A stretch of DNA of 43,444 nucleotides from positions 1 to 43,444 of the forward strand of contig QCID01000009.1 of NCBI GenBank assembly GCA_003216895.1. Direction: 5' to 3'. This document shows, one piece after another, positions 42,597 to 43,444 of this stretch. The DNA comes from Prochlorococcus sp. AG-402-K04. GTDB taxonomy: Bacteria; Cyanobacteriota; Cyanobacteriia; PCC-6307; Cyanobiaceae. Position 1 is the first letter of the stretch. Every line of letters starts with the position of its first letter. The notes under the pieces were generated by a model. It saw nothing but the letters and a program-made list of their open reading frames with translations, was not told where the DNA came from and did no database searches. The position numbers were made by a program, and so were the translations under genes.

Positions 42597-43444
42597 ATGT
42601 TGAAAACCCCTCCTAACGAAAACATCTCTAATTACTCGACAGTATGTGTTGAGGAGCAAGATCCTGGATATTTATTGCAGCAGAGGCTGGAACTGGTTGA
42701 GGATCTATGGAAAACAGTTCTCAAAAGTGAATGTCCTCCTGATCAAACAGATAGATTGTTGCGTTTAAAACAATTAAGTGACCCTAGTAAATCAAATCAA
42801 GACAATTCTTCACACGCAATAGTCCAATTGATTACAGAAATGGATTTAGCTGAGGCAATATCTGCTGCTAGGGCTTTCTCTCTTTATTTCCAGTTGGTAA
42901 ATATTCTAGAGCAACGTATAGAAGAAGATAGTTATTTAGAAAGTATAGAAAAAGGAAAGTTGGACAATAGTAATTCTGAAATAGATCCCTTTGCTCCAGC
43001 TTTAGCCAGTCAGACTGCTCCAGCGACTTTTACACAATTATTTGAGCGATTACGTCGTTTGAATGTCCCTCCAGCTCAGCTTGATGCTTTGATGAGGGAA
43101 ATGGATATTCGTCTTGTTTTTACAGCTCATCCAACGGAAATAGTTAGACACACTGTTCGCCACAAGCAACGTAGGGTGGCCACTCTTTTGCAGCAGCTTC
43201 AATCTAATAACTTTATATCCGAATCGGAGAAGGAAATATTTAGGTTGCAATTAGAGGAGGAGATAAGACTTTGGTGGAGAACTGATGAGCTTCATCAATT
43301 TAAACCGACTGTTCTTGATGAGGTTGACTATGCGCTTCATTATTTTCAACAGGTTTTGTTTGATGCAATGCCTCAATTAAGAAGAAGACTGACTACTGCA
43401 CTCGCTTCAAGTTATCCAGACGTAGAGATTCCTAATGAAGCTTT
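42597..43444 (+). CDS. ppc: Phosphoenolpyruvate carboxylase (3' part beyond window)
   Basis: Ppc fixes bicarbonate onto phosphoenolpyruvate to give oxaloacetate, replenishing the TCA-related carbon skeletons. The first 282 residues are present. The conserved catalytic-His block is [20 protein letters not shown], with His178. [13 protein letters not shown] and [16 protein letters not shown] follow, both typical. The whole enzyme is about 950-1,000 residues, so about two thirds lie outside the window. I chose ATG 42597 (MLKTPPNEN). A GTG at 42561 in the same frame overlaps the gshA stop as TAGTG and would add 12 residues. Confidence 0.93.
   Translation, partial: MLKTPPNENISNYSTVCVEEQDPGYLLQQRLELVEDLWKTVLKSECPPDQTDRLLRLKQLSDPSKSNQDNSSHAIVQLITEMDLAEAISAARAFSLYFQLVNILEQRIEEDSYLESIEKGKLDNSNSEIDPFAPALASQTAPATFTQLFERLRRLNVPPAQLDALMREMDIRLVFTAHPTEIVRHTVRHKQRRVATLLQQLQSNNFISESEKEIFRLQLEEEIRLWWRTDELHQFKPTVLDEVDYALHYFQQVLFDAMPQLRRRLTTALASSYPDVEIPNEA

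Overview
The window is a compact, AT-rich stretch of a marine picocyanobacterial chromosome, almost certainly Prochlorococcus and probably a low-light lineage. Supporting signs are the photosystem I genes psaC and psaD, an acpP-fabF-tktA cluster, the ho1-pebA-pebB bilin genes next to icd, the cyanobacterial PanC-Cmk fusion, the cyanobacterial-type gshA and an NdhS-like subunit. Genus and ecotype are inferred from gene content and family resemblance; no database search was possible.

Layout. 1-3.5 kb (minus): transketolase (cut by the window edge), fabF, acpP. 3.6-5.8 kb (plus): psaC with a TTG start, then glmS. 5.9-9.4 kb: a mannose-1-P guanylyltransferase/isomerase, rimM, a divergent ndhS-like gene, rnc and the RNase P RNA gene. 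9.4-13 kb: tRNA-Arg(CCU), two conserved-looking small proteins and glycogen phosphorylase. 13.1-19.1 kb (plus): a CPA2 antiporter, an alpha/beta hydrolase, an aldose-1-epimerase-like protein, then an FMN alpha-hydroxyacid dehydrogenase paired with a four-carbon acid-sugar kinase (DUF1537). 19.1-23 kb: icd (minus), ho1, pebA, pebB. 23-28 kb: LMW phosphatase, panC-cmk, purM, an unknown 210-aa protein and an aldo/keto reductase.

28-30.1 kb is the only clearly accessory region. It holds a 59-aa Cys-rich protein, an unknown 143-aa protein and about 1 kb of decayed DNA ending at tRNA-Cys(GCA). That DNA is bracketed by a gapless 102-bp direct repeat containing the tRNA T-arm, and has internal 16-bp repeats at both ends. 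Inside is a broken S26 peptidase-like gene with an in-frame stop and a -1 frame change exactly at an A7 run. I read this as the remnant of a small integrative element, without a visible integrase, at the 3' end of tRNA-Cys.

30.1-43.4 kb returns to core genes: a lipid-A-disaccharide-synthase-related protein, a small protein, an RNase D-like exonuclease, a CCB1-like cytochrome b6f assembly factor, an amidase-like protein, hemF, mrp, rodA/ftsW, a histidine kinase with a degenerate ATP-binding domain, psaD, trpE, gshA and the start of ppc. A 434-bp gap before the kinase gene carries three consecutive hairpins ending in a U-run, a candidate small RNA or leader.

Much of the window serves photosynthesis (psaC, psaD, ndhS, bilins, hemF, CCB1) and central carbon metabolism (tktA, glgP, icd, ppc). 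The most interesting parts are the tRNA-Cys remnant, the hydroxyacid-dehydrogenase/DUF1537 pair, the degenerate kinase and the structured gap before it.
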